Below, piece by piece: positions 1-6,516 of a stretch of DNA of 11,617 nucleotides. Made by a program: the position numbers and the translations under genes. The first letter of the stretch is position 1. Each line of letters starts with the position of its first letter. This DNA comes from Dehalococcoidia bacterium (GTDB taxonomy: Bacteria > Chloroflexota > Dehalococcoidia > JACVQG01 > JAHKAY01), in contig JASLXN010000029.1 of assembly GCA_030740315.1 (NCBI GenBank), positions 1-11,617 of the forward strand. Reading direction: 5' to 3'. The notes under the pieces were generated by a model. That model did not search any database, had not been told where the DNA came from, and saw only the letters and a list, made by a program, of their open reading frames with translations.

Positions 1-66
1 AATACTGCCCAGGCCAACGCGGCAACGCCGGAGCATCGCCCGTGCGGGGGATCGGTGGGTGTAGTG

Positions 67-110
67 CCCCCCCCCCCCCCGGCCTGGGCCACGCGGCGGG
101 GGGGGGGGGG
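67..110. repeat. C14/G13 homopolymer inverted repeat
   Basis: Fourteen C in a row (67-80) and thirteen G in a row (98-110) flank a 17-base GC-rich spacer. The arms can pair over 13 G:C pairs, so a transcript would carry a very strong hairpin ending 18 bases before the RAM-protein start codon. No T-run follows, so it is not a classical intrinsic terminator. Tract lengths of this kind are prone to replication slippage and to sequencing error, so the exact counts are uncertain. Positions 1-66 show no coding region I can support. Confidence 0.8.
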
Positions 111-128
111 CGAATAACAAAGGAGAGC

Positions 129-359
129 ATGGCTGCTAAATGCTATATTCTGATTGAGACAGCCGTGGGCAACACCCGGAATGTGGCCACCGCTGTGAAA
201 GCTTTGGCTGAGGTCAAGTCAGTAGACCTGGTGACAGGCCCTTATGACATCATTCTGGTTGTGGAGGCCCAAGACCTGCACAGCATCGGTGAGTTCGTCA
301 TCGCCAAGGTGCATACACTGCCCGGGGTGAACCGTACCGTCACCTGCATGACCGTCTGA
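129..359 (+). CDS. Stand-alone Lrp/AsnC ligand-binding (RAM) domain protein
   Basis: This 76-residue protein has only the RAM ligand-binding fold of Lrp/AsnC regulators and no helix-turn-helix. The pattern seen is a beta strand (CYILIETAVG), a helix with NVATAVKAL, the core VKSVDLVTGPYDIILVVEA, then IGEFVIAKVHTLPGVNRTVTCMTV, which matches the alpha-beta sandwich of the family. Such small proteins bind amino acids or other effectors and form oligomers, either alone or with full-length Lrp proteins. I chose the ATG at 129 because AGGAG lies just upstream (121-125). An in-frame ATG at 42 would add a low-complexity Pro/Gly stretch read from the homopolymer tracts and is unlikely. The aldehyde oxidoreductase gene follows 98 bases downstream. 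Which ligand it binds cannot be told from the sequence. Confidence 0.85.
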   Translation: MAAKCYILIETAVGNTRNVATAVKALAEVKSVDLVTGPYDIILVVEAQDLHSIGEFVIAKVHTLPGVNRTVTCMTV

Positions 360-375
360 ACAGTCCAGCGAACTA

Positions 376-400
376 GTGTTATACACGGGTCTGCTATACT
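376..400 (+). promoter_or_regulatory. Putative extended -10 promoter with adjacent dyad, upstream of the aldehyde oxidoreductase
   Basis: TGCTATACT at 392-400 is an extended -10 element (TGn plus TATACT, 5 of 6 matches to TATAAT). No good -35 hexamer lies 16-18 bases upstream, which is tolerated for extended -10 promoters. The short dyad GTGT-TAT-ACAC (376-386) lies immediately upstream and could be an operator. The promoter would give an mRNA leader of about 50 bases to the ATG at 458. This is motif reading only. Confidence 0.4.
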
Positions 401-457
401 GATGTCCATCCGAGATGGTGGCAAGGCTACTGCAGTGACTCAAACAGGAGGTCTGAC

Positions 458-2341
458 ATGGCACACGGCTACACCGGCAGGATACTCAGGGTTGACCTCT
501 CCACGGGCAGCCTCACCACCGAGGAGCCTCCGGAAAACTTGTACCGCCGCTATTTTGGTGGAGAAGGATTTGTCGGCTACTTCCTGCTAAAGGAGCTTCA
601 GCCGGGGATAGAGCCGCTGGGGCCGGGCAACAAGCTCATCTTCGCCGCCGGGCCGCTCACAGGAGTGCCGGTGGGGGGCTGTGGCCGCCACAGCGTGGGG
701 GCCAAGTCGCCACTTACCGGGGCCTTTGGGGAGGCGGAGGCGGGGGGCTACTGGGGGGCGGAGCTCAAGATGGCCGGTTTTGACGCCGTCATCGTGGAGG
801 GCAGAGCAAAGGACCCCGTGTATCTTTTCATCCAAGACGGACGCGCGGAGCTAAGAGACGCCCGCCCGCTGTGGGGCATGAAGACCCTGGAGTGCCAGGA
901 GGCCATACGGCAGGAGTTGGGGGACCCCGGCGTGAAAGTGGCCCAAATTGGCCCCGCTGGGGAGAACCTGGTACGCTACGCCTGTATCGTGAACGACCTG
1001 GACGCCTTTGCCGGGCGCACCGGCCTAGGGGCGGTGATGGGCTCAAAGAATCTCAAGGCTCTGGCCTGCCGCGGCCGTAAGCGAATATCGCTGGCTGACC
1101 CTCAGGCGGTGACAGACATCGGCCGATGGGTCAGGGACAATGCCCCTGTCACCAACAAAGCCATGCGGGATCTGGGCACGGCATCGGTGGTGCTGGGCCT
1201 CAACCGCAAAGGGGGCCTCCCCACCCACAACTTCCAGATGGGGGCCTTTGACGGCGCCGACCGCATCAGCGGCGAGGCCATGAGGGATTCTATCCTGGTG
1301 GGCCGGCGGAGCTGCTACGCCTGCCCCGTACAGTGCAAGCGCGAGGTAAAGGTGGACGCCCCTTACCCAGTGGACCCTCGCTACGGCGGGCCGGAGTACG
1401 AGACCATCGGCTCACTAGGCTCCAATTGCGGTATAGACGACCTACGGGTAATCGCCAGGGGAAACGAACTGGTGGCGGCCTACGGGCTGGACAGCATATC
1501 CTGCGGCTCGACCATCGCCTTTGCCATGGAGTGCTTTGAGCGGGGATTGCTAACCCCTGCCGACACTGCAGGCCTGAACCTGCGCTTTGGCAATGGGGAC
1601 GCCATGTTGGAGATGGTGGAGCGTATAGCGCTCCGCCAGGGCCTGGGCCACCTGCTGGGCGAAGGGGTAGCCCGGGCCTCCAAAATTATTGGGCGGGGCA
1701 CTGAGGAGTTCGCCCTCCATGTGAAGGGCCAGGAGATTCCTATGCACGAACCGCGCTGGAAGCAGGGCATGGGTGTGGGCTATGCCATATCTCCCACCGG
1801 TGCCGATCACTGCCACAACATCCATGACTCCAACTACACCGGCATGGGTATGCTTATGGAAGACCTGCAGTCCCTGGGGGTGGTGGAACCCCTGCCCGTG
1901 GATGACCTCTCCTCGGCTAAAATGAGGCTGCTCGCCTACCAGTCGCTCTGGATACACTTCATGAACTGTGGTGTATGTTGCTACTTTGTGATGATGTACG
2001 GAGGGGTGGGCTTCCAGCGCACGGCAGATCTGGTCAGCACCGTCACCGGGTGGAACACCAGTGTGTTTGAGCTGATGAAGGTGGGGGAGCGCGCCGCTAC
2101 CCTAGCCCGGGTCTTCAACATCAGGGAGGGCCTTAGCCCCCTGGACGACACCTTGCCCCGACGTTTTTTCTTCGCCCAGTCTCAAGGGTCCCTAGAGGGT
2201 GTGGCGCCAACTCCGGACGCGGTGCGGTACGCGAGGGACTCCTACTACGACATCATGGGGTGGCCCCATGGCCGCCCCTCTCCCGGCAAGCTGGCGGAAC
2301 TGGGCCTAGACTGGGTGACACCCGTGCTGGAGGGCAAGTAG
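458..2341 (+). CDS. Aldehyde ferredoxin oxidoreductase (tungsten/molybdenum pterin enzyme)
   Basis: This 627-residue protein matches the AOR family over its full length (about 600-620 is usual). Such enzymes oxidise aldehydes to carboxylic acids in the cytoplasm and reduce ferredoxin, using a W or Mo bis-pterin centre and one [4Fe-4S] cluster. The N-terminal pterin-binding domain shows FGGEGFVGYFLL (33-44), GPLTG and KSPLTG with GGYWGAELKMAG (65-107), and IGPAGEN with GRTGLGAVMGSKNLKA (164-201). The cluster cysteines are C286, C289 and C293 (CYACPVQC), and the fourth is probably C504 in MNCGVCC. Active-site-type residues include E313 in GPEYETIG and H451 in GADHCHN. A strong AGGAGGT at 446-452 sets the start. 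The preceding gene encodes a RAM-domain protein that may sense a related metabolite. Substrate is unknown: a general aldehyde role is likeliest, and a specialised AOR paralogue is possible. Confidence 0.93.
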   Translation: MAHGYTGRILRVDLSTGSLTTEEPPENLYRRYFGGEGFVGYFLLKELQPGIEPLGPGNKLIFAAGPLTGVPVGGCGRHSVGAKSPLTGAFGEAEAGGYWGAELKMAGFDAVIVEGRAKDPVYLFIQDGRAELRDARPLWGMKTLECQEAIRQELGDPGVKVAQIGPAGENLVRYACIVNDLDAFAGRTGLGAVMGSKNLKALACRGRKRISLADPQAVTDIGRWVRDNAPVTNKAMRDLGTASVVLGLNRKGGLPTHNFQMGAFDGADRISGEAMRDSILVGRRSCYACPVQCKREVKVDAPYPVDPRYGGPEYETIGSLGSNCGIDDLRVIARGNELVAAYGLDSISCGSTIAFAMECFERGLLTPADTAGLNLRFGNGDAMLEMVERIALRQGLGHLLGEGVARASKIIGRGTEEFALHVKGQEIPMHEPRWKQGMGVGYAISPTGADHCHNIHDSNYTGMGMLMEDLQSLGVVEPLPVDDLSSAKMRLLAYQSLWIHFMNCGVCCYFVMMYGGVGFQRTADLVSTVTGWNTSVFELMKVGERAATLARVFNIREGLSPLDDTLPRRFFFAQSQGSLEGVAPTPDAVRYARDSYYDIMGWPHGRPSPGKLAELGLDWVTPVLEGK

Positions 2342-2345
2342 GGGC

Positions 2346-2972
2346 TTACTCTTGGGATGGGAGGTGGGCCGCCTGCCACAGGCGGTCTACCGTGCGGCGC
2401 ACCACCTCGTGGGAAAAGCCCCGGCGGCCCAGAAAGCCCCCAACTCTGCGCCGGAAGGCCGGGTAGCCCAGAGACGACCACCTAGACACCTTTTTAAGTC
2501 CGGCGCGGTAGGCGGCAGCCTCATCGTCCAGCCCCCAGATGGTATCGGCGGCTGTTTTGGAATCAACCCCTTTGCGGCGTAGCTCCCCCTGTATGAGGCG
2601 AGCGCTGCGGGGGCTTGTCGTCTCCCTAGAGTCACGCCACATGCGGGCGAAGGCGATATCGTCCACCAGGCCCTGCAGGGCCAGGCGCTCCAACTCTTCC
2701 ATCACCGCCGTAACCGGGAACCCCCGGCGGAGCAAGCCTTGTTGCATCTCAGCGCGGCTCCAAGGCCGATAGGTGAGGAGGCGCAGGGCAGCCACATGAC
2801 AGCGGTGGGCTAGGTTGCTCTCCAACAGGGCATCTATCTCAGCACCGGAGATCTCATTGCCTACCGCCAACCCTACGGCCGCCTCAGCCCTCAGGGCGAA
2901 GGCGAAGTGACCGTCCAGGTACACCATGAAACGGTTGCCCCGGCCTCTTTTTAGGGCGGTTACGGTGGGCAT
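2346..2972 (-). CDS. recX: Regulatory protein RecX
   Basis: This 208-residue protein is a RecX-family modulator that binds RecA filaments in the cytoplasm and limits their growth, restraining recombination and the SOS response. The three-helix repeats typical of the family are visible: LLTYRPWSRAEMQQGLLRRGF (65-85), the VMEELERLALQGLVDDIAFARMWRDSR segment (90-116) and the SARLIQGELRRKGVD segment (about 123-137). The N-terminal part (1-50) resembles the beta-rich extension found in many RecX proteins. AGGGGGG-like bases upstream of the ATG at 2972 can serve as ribosome binding site. The gene lies 33 bases after the flavoenzyme gene and in the same direction as recA, so it may be cotranscribed. 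Its stop is 4 bases from the stop of the convergent aldehyde oxidoreductase, leaving no room for a separate terminator. Confidence 0.9.
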   Translation of the reverse strand: MPTVTALKRGRGNRFMVYLDGHFAFALRAEAAVGLAVGNEISGAEIDALLESNLAHRCHVAALRLLTYRPWSRAEMQQGLLRRGFPVTAVMEELERLALQGLVDDIAFARMWRDSRETTSPRSARLIQGELRRKGVDSKTAADTIWGLDDEAAAYRAGLKKVSRWSSLGYPAFRRRVGGFLGRRGFSHEVVRRTVDRLWQAAHLPSQE

Positions 2973-3005
2973 AGCCCCCCTACATCGGAGGTGTGCGCCT
3001 AATGC

Positions 3006-3995
3006 CTACCATAGCGGAGGTCCCTCCACGATGATGGACCGGTTTACGGAAGACAGGTTGGGGCATCCAGTTGCCGCCATTGTTCGGCGCAGCTCCTCGG
3101 TCATTTTATCAATCAAGAGCGCCACGGCTTCGGCGCCGCCCACACCCATAGCCAGCAGCAGGGGCGAGGCAAAGCCCACCGCCCTAGCTCCGAGGGCCAC
3201 GGCTTTAAGGATGTCGTTGCCGGTCTGAAATCCCGTATCCACCAGCACGGTCGCTTTATCGCCCACGGCATCGGCAATCCGGGGAAGAGCTATCAGAGAG
3301 GGCACGGTAAAATCAATGGCGCTATAGCCGTGGTTGCTCACCAGTATGGCAGAGGCACCCAGCTCAACCGCTTTCTGGGCATCCCGCACACCGAGCACGC
3401 CCTTGACGATGAACGGCAGCTTGGACTGCGATATCACCTGACGCAGCTCATCGGTGCGCTGCGGGCCGAAGGTCTCCGCCATCATGATCAGGTCACCCTT
3501 CTGTAGCGACCCGTAGAAATGGTCAATATCCATGCCCACGGCGGCACACCCCCGGCTCTCGGCCTCGCGGACTTTCTCGTAGATAAGCTCAATGTTCCGG
3601 TACGGCTTCACTATTTTGACCACAGGCGCACCCGTGTCTATGGCCTCCTGGAGCTCCCGGGAGCCACCGATGCCCAGCATCATCATGGCACCGGAGCCGG
3701 CCACCCCGCGCGCGATATCGGTAAGGTCGTTTTCGGACATGTCCTCCACCTTGGATAAGGGAGAGCAGAATATGGGCGTCTTAAGCTGGGTGCCGAAGAT
3801 ATTGAAGCCGGTATCCGCCTCCACTGGGTCAAAATAGTTGGGCTCGAAGAAAAGGTTGTCCAGATACTTGCGGTTAGCTTCGACTTGGGCACCGATGCTG
3901 CTCTGAGGCGGGAAGCGCCGGGTCCAGCCCCGTTGCGCCAGGTTCTCCCTGCCCCTGGCGTATATCTGTGAAATGGTAAGCGGTTTTTCCTCCAT
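3006..3995 (-). CDS. Divergent FMN-dependent alpha-hydroxy-acid dehydrogenase family protein
   Basis: This 329-residue protein fits the FMN TIM-barrel family of glycolate oxidase and lactate dehydrogenase/monooxygenase. It aligns almost without gaps over its C-terminal half: K198 in PFIVKGV, SNHGYSAID (220-228), VDTGFQTGNDILKAVALGA (252-270) and FASPLLLA (275-282). The likely catalytic base H222 and the flavin-contacting K198 are kept. Compared with spinach glycolate oxidase as I recall it, the substrate arginine after SNHG is replaced by S225, the other substrate arginine by H159 and the active-site tyrosine by K130. The phosphate-binding arginines are replaced by Q257 and S277. It may therefore use another substrate, bind flavin differently, or have lost oxidase activity. 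AAAGGAG at 4001-4007 supports the start. It lies between recA and recX. A type 2 isopentenyl-diphosphate isomerase is a less likely alternative. Confidence 0.75.
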   Translation of the reverse strand: MEEKPLTISQIYARGRENLAQRGWTRRFPPQSSIGAQVEANRKYLDNLFFEPNYFDPVEADTGFNIFGTQLKTPIFCSPLSKVEDMSENDLTDIARGVAGSGAMMMLGIGGSRELQEAIDTGAPVVKIVKPYRNIELIYEKVREAESRGCAAVGMDIDHFYGSLQKGDLIMMAETFGPQRTDELRQVISQSKLPFIVKGVLGVRDAQKAVELGASAILVSNHGYSAIDFTVPSLIALPRIADAVGDKATVLVDTGFQTGNDILKAVALGARAVGFASPLLLAMGVGGAEAVALLIDKMTEELRRTMAATGCPNLSSVNRSIIVEGPPLW

Positions 3996-4107
3996 GGTGG
4001 CTCCTTTGTAAACCCGTTAGTCCTATCTCGTATGAGTGGTAAGGCGAAGCAGTCATACAATCAGATTTGCTCTCACCCACCCGCGTCATATTTGCGGAGG
4101 GTTTCGC

Positions 4108-4127
4108 CACTTAAGTCCCTATAAGTG
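4108..4127. repeat. Short inverted repeat in the recA-flavoenzyme spacer
   Basis: CACTTA (4108-4113) and TAAGTG (4122-4127) form a perfect 6-base stem around an 8-base loop, 26 bases beyond the recA stop on the - strand. There is no T-run after it, so it could be a weak hairpin or an operator instead of a terminator. I see no convincing promoter for the flavoenzyme gene in the rest of this 158-base spacer. Confidence 0.3.
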
Positions 4128-4153
4128 TGCCCACCATTCGGTGATTGCTGGAA

Positions 4154-5191
4154 TTACTCCTCGTCCTGCGGCTCCTCCAGCGTGAGGGTCTGGGGGAGGG
4201 TGGAGCCGCGAAGAATGCCCTCTATTTCGGCGGCCACGGCGGGGTTGTCCCGCAAAAAGTCCTTGGCGTTCTCCCTGCCCTGGCCCAGCTTCACATCCTC
4301 GAAGGAGAAAAAGGCGCCGCTCTTCTTTACGGCACCCATCTCCACACCCAGGTCTATCAGGGTGCCCTCCCGGCTTATGCCCCGGTCGAACATAATGTCA
4401 AACTCGGCGGTGCGATAGGGAGGGGCTACCTTGTTCTTCACCACCTTGGCCCGCACCCGGTTGCCCACCACATCCGAGCCTACTTTGATGGACTCAATCC
4501 GCCGGAGGTCTATGCGCACCGAGCTGTAGAACTTCAGCGCCCGGCCTCCGGGCGTTACCTCCGGGTTGCCAAAGAACACCCCCACCTTCTCCCGTAGCTG
4601 GTTGATGAAGATTACGGCAGTGTGGGAGCGGCTTATAGCGGCGCTGAGCTTTCTGAGGGCCTGGGACATTAGCCGTGCCTGAAGGCCAACGAAGGCGTCC
4701 CCCATCTCCCCCTCCAACTCCGCCTTGGGCACCAGGGCGGCCACGCTGTCCACCACGACAACATCCACAGCACCGCTGCGCACCAGGGTCTCGGTTATCT
4801 CCAGGGCCTCCTCCCCCGTATCCGGCTGGGAGATGAGCAGGCCGTCCAACTGCACGCCGCAGCGATTGGCGTAGGAGGGGTCCAAGGCGTGCTCGGCGTC
4901 TATATATGCGGCGGTGCCGCCCAGCCTCTGGGCCTGGGCTATGACATGTTGGGCCAGGGTGGACTTGCCGGAAGACTCGGGACCAAACACCTCAGTCACT
5001 CTGCCCCGGGGGATGCCGCCGGCACCCAGGGCCAAGTCTAGGCTGAGGGAGCCGGTAGGGATAACCTCCACTGCCATGCTGCCGGAAATCTCTCCCAGCC
5101 GCGTTACGGCGCCCTTGCCAAACTGCCGCTCTATCTGCGCTAAAGCTATCTCTAAAGCCTTGCCCCGTTCCGCCCGTTCCGTCTGTACCAT
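4154..5191 (-). CDS. recA: Recombinase RecA
   Basis: This 345-residue cytoplasmic ATPase forms filaments on single-stranded DNA, catalyses strand exchange and triggers LexA self-cleavage. Walker A is GPESSGKST (70-78). The catalytic glutamate lies in YIDAEHALDP and Walker B is VVVVDSVAAL. The loop 1 region is EGEMGDAFVGLQARLMSQ. The loop 2 region is FINQLREKVGVFFGNPEVTPGG, followed by ALKFYSSVRIDLRR. The C-terminal domain (GLG-type LIDLGVEMGAVKKSGAFFSF) and a short acidic tail (LEEPQDEE) are complete. No intein is present. I chose the ATG at 5191 because GGAGGGC lies about 5 bases upstream. A 24-residue in-frame extension to 5263 lacks any family similarity and would overlap the promoter. An extended -10 box sits 21 bases upstream of the start. 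The flavoenzyme gene and recX follow in the same direction. Confidence 0.98.
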   Translation of the reverse strand: MVQTERAERGKALEIALAQIERQFGKGAVTRLGEISGSMAVEVIPTGSLSLDLALGAGGIPRGRVTEVFGPESSGKSTLAQHVIAQAQRLGGTAAYIDAEHALDPSYANRCGVQLDGLLISQPDTGEEALEITETLVRSGAVDVVVVDSVAALVPKAELEGEMGDAFVGLQARLMSQALRKLSAAISRSHTAVIFINQLREKVGVFFGNPEVTPGGRALKFYSSVRIDLRRIESIKVGSDVVGNRVRAKVVKNKVAPPYRTAEFDIMFDRGISREGTLIDLGVEMGAVKKSGAFFSFEDVKLGQGRENAKDFLRDNPAVAAEIEGILRGSTLPQTLTLEEPQDEE

Positions 5192-5212
5192 CTCTGCCCT
5201 CCGTTGGCACCC

Positions 5213-5221
5213 ATTATAGCA
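5213..5221 (-). promoter_or_regulatory. recA promoter, extended -10 box
   Basis: Read on the - strand this is TGCTATAAT, a perfect -10 hexamer with the TGn extension. It ends 21 bases before the recA ATG, so the mRNA leader would be about 14 bases and hold just the GGAGGGC ribosome binding site. No good -35 hexamer is seen at 17 or 18 bases. No clear LexA box of the E. coli type (CTGT-N8-ACAG) or Bacillus type (GAAC-N4-GTTC) was found nearby. Confidence 0.7.
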
Positions 5222-5293
5222 CACCGCACCGTGCCTTAATCTGACATTCTTAACGCTTGCCAACCCTTTTGTTCACAACGGGTCTCCAACTCG

Positions 5294-5363
5294 CCCACCC
5301 ACCTGCCCGAAAGGTAGATTCAGGGCTTCGGCCCCCAATGTCATTCTCGGACGGGTGGGTGTG
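5294..5363. repeat. Imperfect inverted repeat built from a GGGTGGGTG-containing unit
   Basis: The 17-mer at 5347-5363 (TCGGACGGGTGGGTGTG) matches the reverse complement of 5294-5310 at 14 of 17 positions, with a 36-base spacer. A third copy, TCGGGCGGGTGGGTGGG, lies at 11029-11045 and matches the left arm at 16 of 17. This suggests a dispersed intergenic element. Here it sits between the divergent recA and deacetylase promoters and could fold as a cruciform or as a hairpin in RNA. Confidence 0.6.
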
Positions 5364-5372
5364 AAGGGCAGG

Positions 5373-5402
5373 TTGTCGTCCTGAGCATTGCCCTGCTATA
5401 TT
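5373..5402 (+). promoter_or_regulatory. Deacetylase promoter, probably giving a leaderless mRNA
   Basis: TTGTCG (5373-5378, 4 of 6 to TTGACA) is followed after 18 bases by TATATT (5397-5402, 5 of 6 to TATAAT). TG sits at 5394-5395, making an extended -10. The ATG of the deacetylase is at 5410, 7 bases after the -10, which is where transcription should begin. There is thus almost no 5' leader, and no clear Shine-Dalgarno sequence is present. Confidence 0.55.
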
Positions 5403-5409
5403 GGGTGGG

Positions 5410-6450
5410 ATGGCTGTAGGGTTAGTCTATCACCCCGTATATCTGGAGCACGATACCGGCCACCACCCGGAGCGTGCTTCCCGGCTGGTAGAGATTAAGG
5501 CCGCCCTAGAGCGGGACGGACTGTGGCCCCGCCTGCACCACCTCTCCCCTCGCCCTGCAACCGAGCCGGAGTTGCTTGAAGCACACTCCCAGGAGCACAT
5601 CCGCTGGGTAAAGAGCCAGGCGCAGCAGGGTGGCGGCTGGGTGGATATGGATACCATACTCTCCGCAGGCTCATACCAGGCCGCACTTTACGCCGCCGGG
5701 GGCGCTATCGTCGCTGCGGAGGCGGTGCTGAAGGGCGATGTTTCCCAGGCCTTGGCCCTGGTGCGGCCACCGGGACACCACGCCACGCGGGATCAGGCCA
5801 TGGGCTTCTGCTTAATCAACAATATGGCTGTGGCCATCCATGCGCTCCTGGCAGGTGGGACGGCACAGCGTATTTTTATCTTTGACTTCGATGCCCACCA
5901 CGGCAACGGCACCGAGGCCGCTTTCTACTCCGACCCCCGGGTATTTTTCTTCTCCATGCACCAGCACCCCCTTTACCCGGGCACAGGGCACGCCGACCAC
6001 ATGGGAGATGGGGAGGGGAGGGGCACCACCATCAATGTGCCACTGCCCCCGGAGTGCGGCGATGAGGAGTTCCGGCAGGTGTGCGGCCTCATGGCCCAAG
6101 CGGTCCGGCGGTTCCGCCCTGATATTATCCTGGTCTCCGCGGGATACGACGGTCACTGGCTGGACGGTATCTCCCAACTACAGCTAAGCGTATCCGGCTA
6201 TGCTCAGACGGCGGAGACCATAAGGGGGGTGGCCGGGGAGGTGTGCGGGGGCAAAGCGGTGTTCCTGTTAGAGGGCGGCTACCACGCCGCCGCCCTATCG
6301 ACCTCGGTGGTGGCTACCTGCCGGGTGCTGTTAGGGGAGGAATGGGTAGACCTCCTAGGGCCACCCATGCCCTACTCTCCACCGGACATCTCGCCGCTCT
6401 TACACGGGCTGCGCCACATACACGAACTGGATGAGGCGGAGGGCAGCTAA
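5410..6450 (+). CDS. HDAC-family zinc deacetylase (class II-like)
   Basis: This 346-residue cytoplasmic enzyme belongs to the arginase/deacetylase fold family that includes eukaryotic class II histone deacetylases, acetylpolyamine amidohydrolases and AcuC. It hydrolyses acetyl groups from lysine side chains or small acetylated amines. The full catalytic set is visible: the histidine pair H123-H124 in RPPGHHAT, GFCLINN (132-138), zinc ligands D161 and H163 in DFDAHHGNGT, third ligand D247 in SAGYDGH, and the transition-state tyrosine Y291 in LEGGY. The N-terminal HHPERASRL (18-26) is typical of the class II-like group. I prefer the ATG at 5410 over a TTG at 5401, which overlaps the -10 box. 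It is divergent from recA, and none of its neighbours identifies the substrate. The enzyme is almost surely active; whether it acts on proteins or small molecules is open. Confidence 0.9.
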   Translation: MAVGLVYHPVYLEHDTGHHPERASRLVEIKAALERDGLWPRLHHLSPRPATEPELLEAHSQEHIRWVKSQAQQGGGWVDMDTILSAGSYQAALYAAGGAIVAAEAVLKGDVSQALALVRPPGHHATRDQAMGFCLINNMAVAIHALLAGGTAQRIFIFDFDAHHGNGTEAAFYSDPRVFFFSMHQHPLYPGTGHADHMGDGEGRGTTINVPLPPECGDEEFRQVCGLMAQAVRRFRPDIILVSAGYDGHWLDGISQLQLSVSGYAQTAETIRGVAGEVCGGKAVFLLEGGYHAAALSTSVVATCRVLLGEEWVDLLGPPMPYSPPDISPLLHGLRHIHELDEAEGS

Positions 6451-6480
6451 AAGCATTAGCCAAGAGGATTGCGGAACCGA

Positions 6481-6495
6481 AGTGATTTTGTCACT
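6481..6495. promoter_or_regulatory. Perfect AGTGA/TCACT dyad, candidate operator
   Basis: AGTGA (6481-6485), TTTTG, TCACT (6491-6495) is a perfect 5-base dyad with a 5-base centre. It lies 21 bases upstream of the candidate -35 box of the Lrp/AsnC gene. The half-site resembles those of CRP/FNR-type regulators (TGTGA), but the spacer is one base shorter than the usual six. An Lrp autoregulatory site is also possible. The partial sequence GTGATTTTGTC recurs upstream of the REP-like repeat near 9543, without the second half. Confidence 0.35.
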
Positions 6496-6516
6496 AAGCT
6501 ACCTCCTGGGCGCAGC

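Noticed and set aside
2..64. Tail of an upstream + strand gene ending in TAG at 62-64
   Set aside because: Only 20 codons are visible and they show no recognisable motif; two other frames are open as well.
42..128. N-terminal extension of the RAM protein through the homopolymers
   Set aside because: The extension is poly-Pro and poly-Gly from the C and G tracts; the ATG at 129 has AGGAG upstream and begins the known fold.
5192..5263. Longer RecA start at 5263
   Set aside because: The extra 24 residues match no RecA, the frame overlaps the TGCTATAAT promoter, and the ATG at 5191 has a good ribosome binding site.
5222..5290. LexA/SOS operator at recA
   Set aside because: TTGT-TC-ACAA (near 5268-5277) is a partial dyad, but neither CTGT-N8-ACAG nor GAAC-N4-GTTC is present, so no SOS box is claimed.
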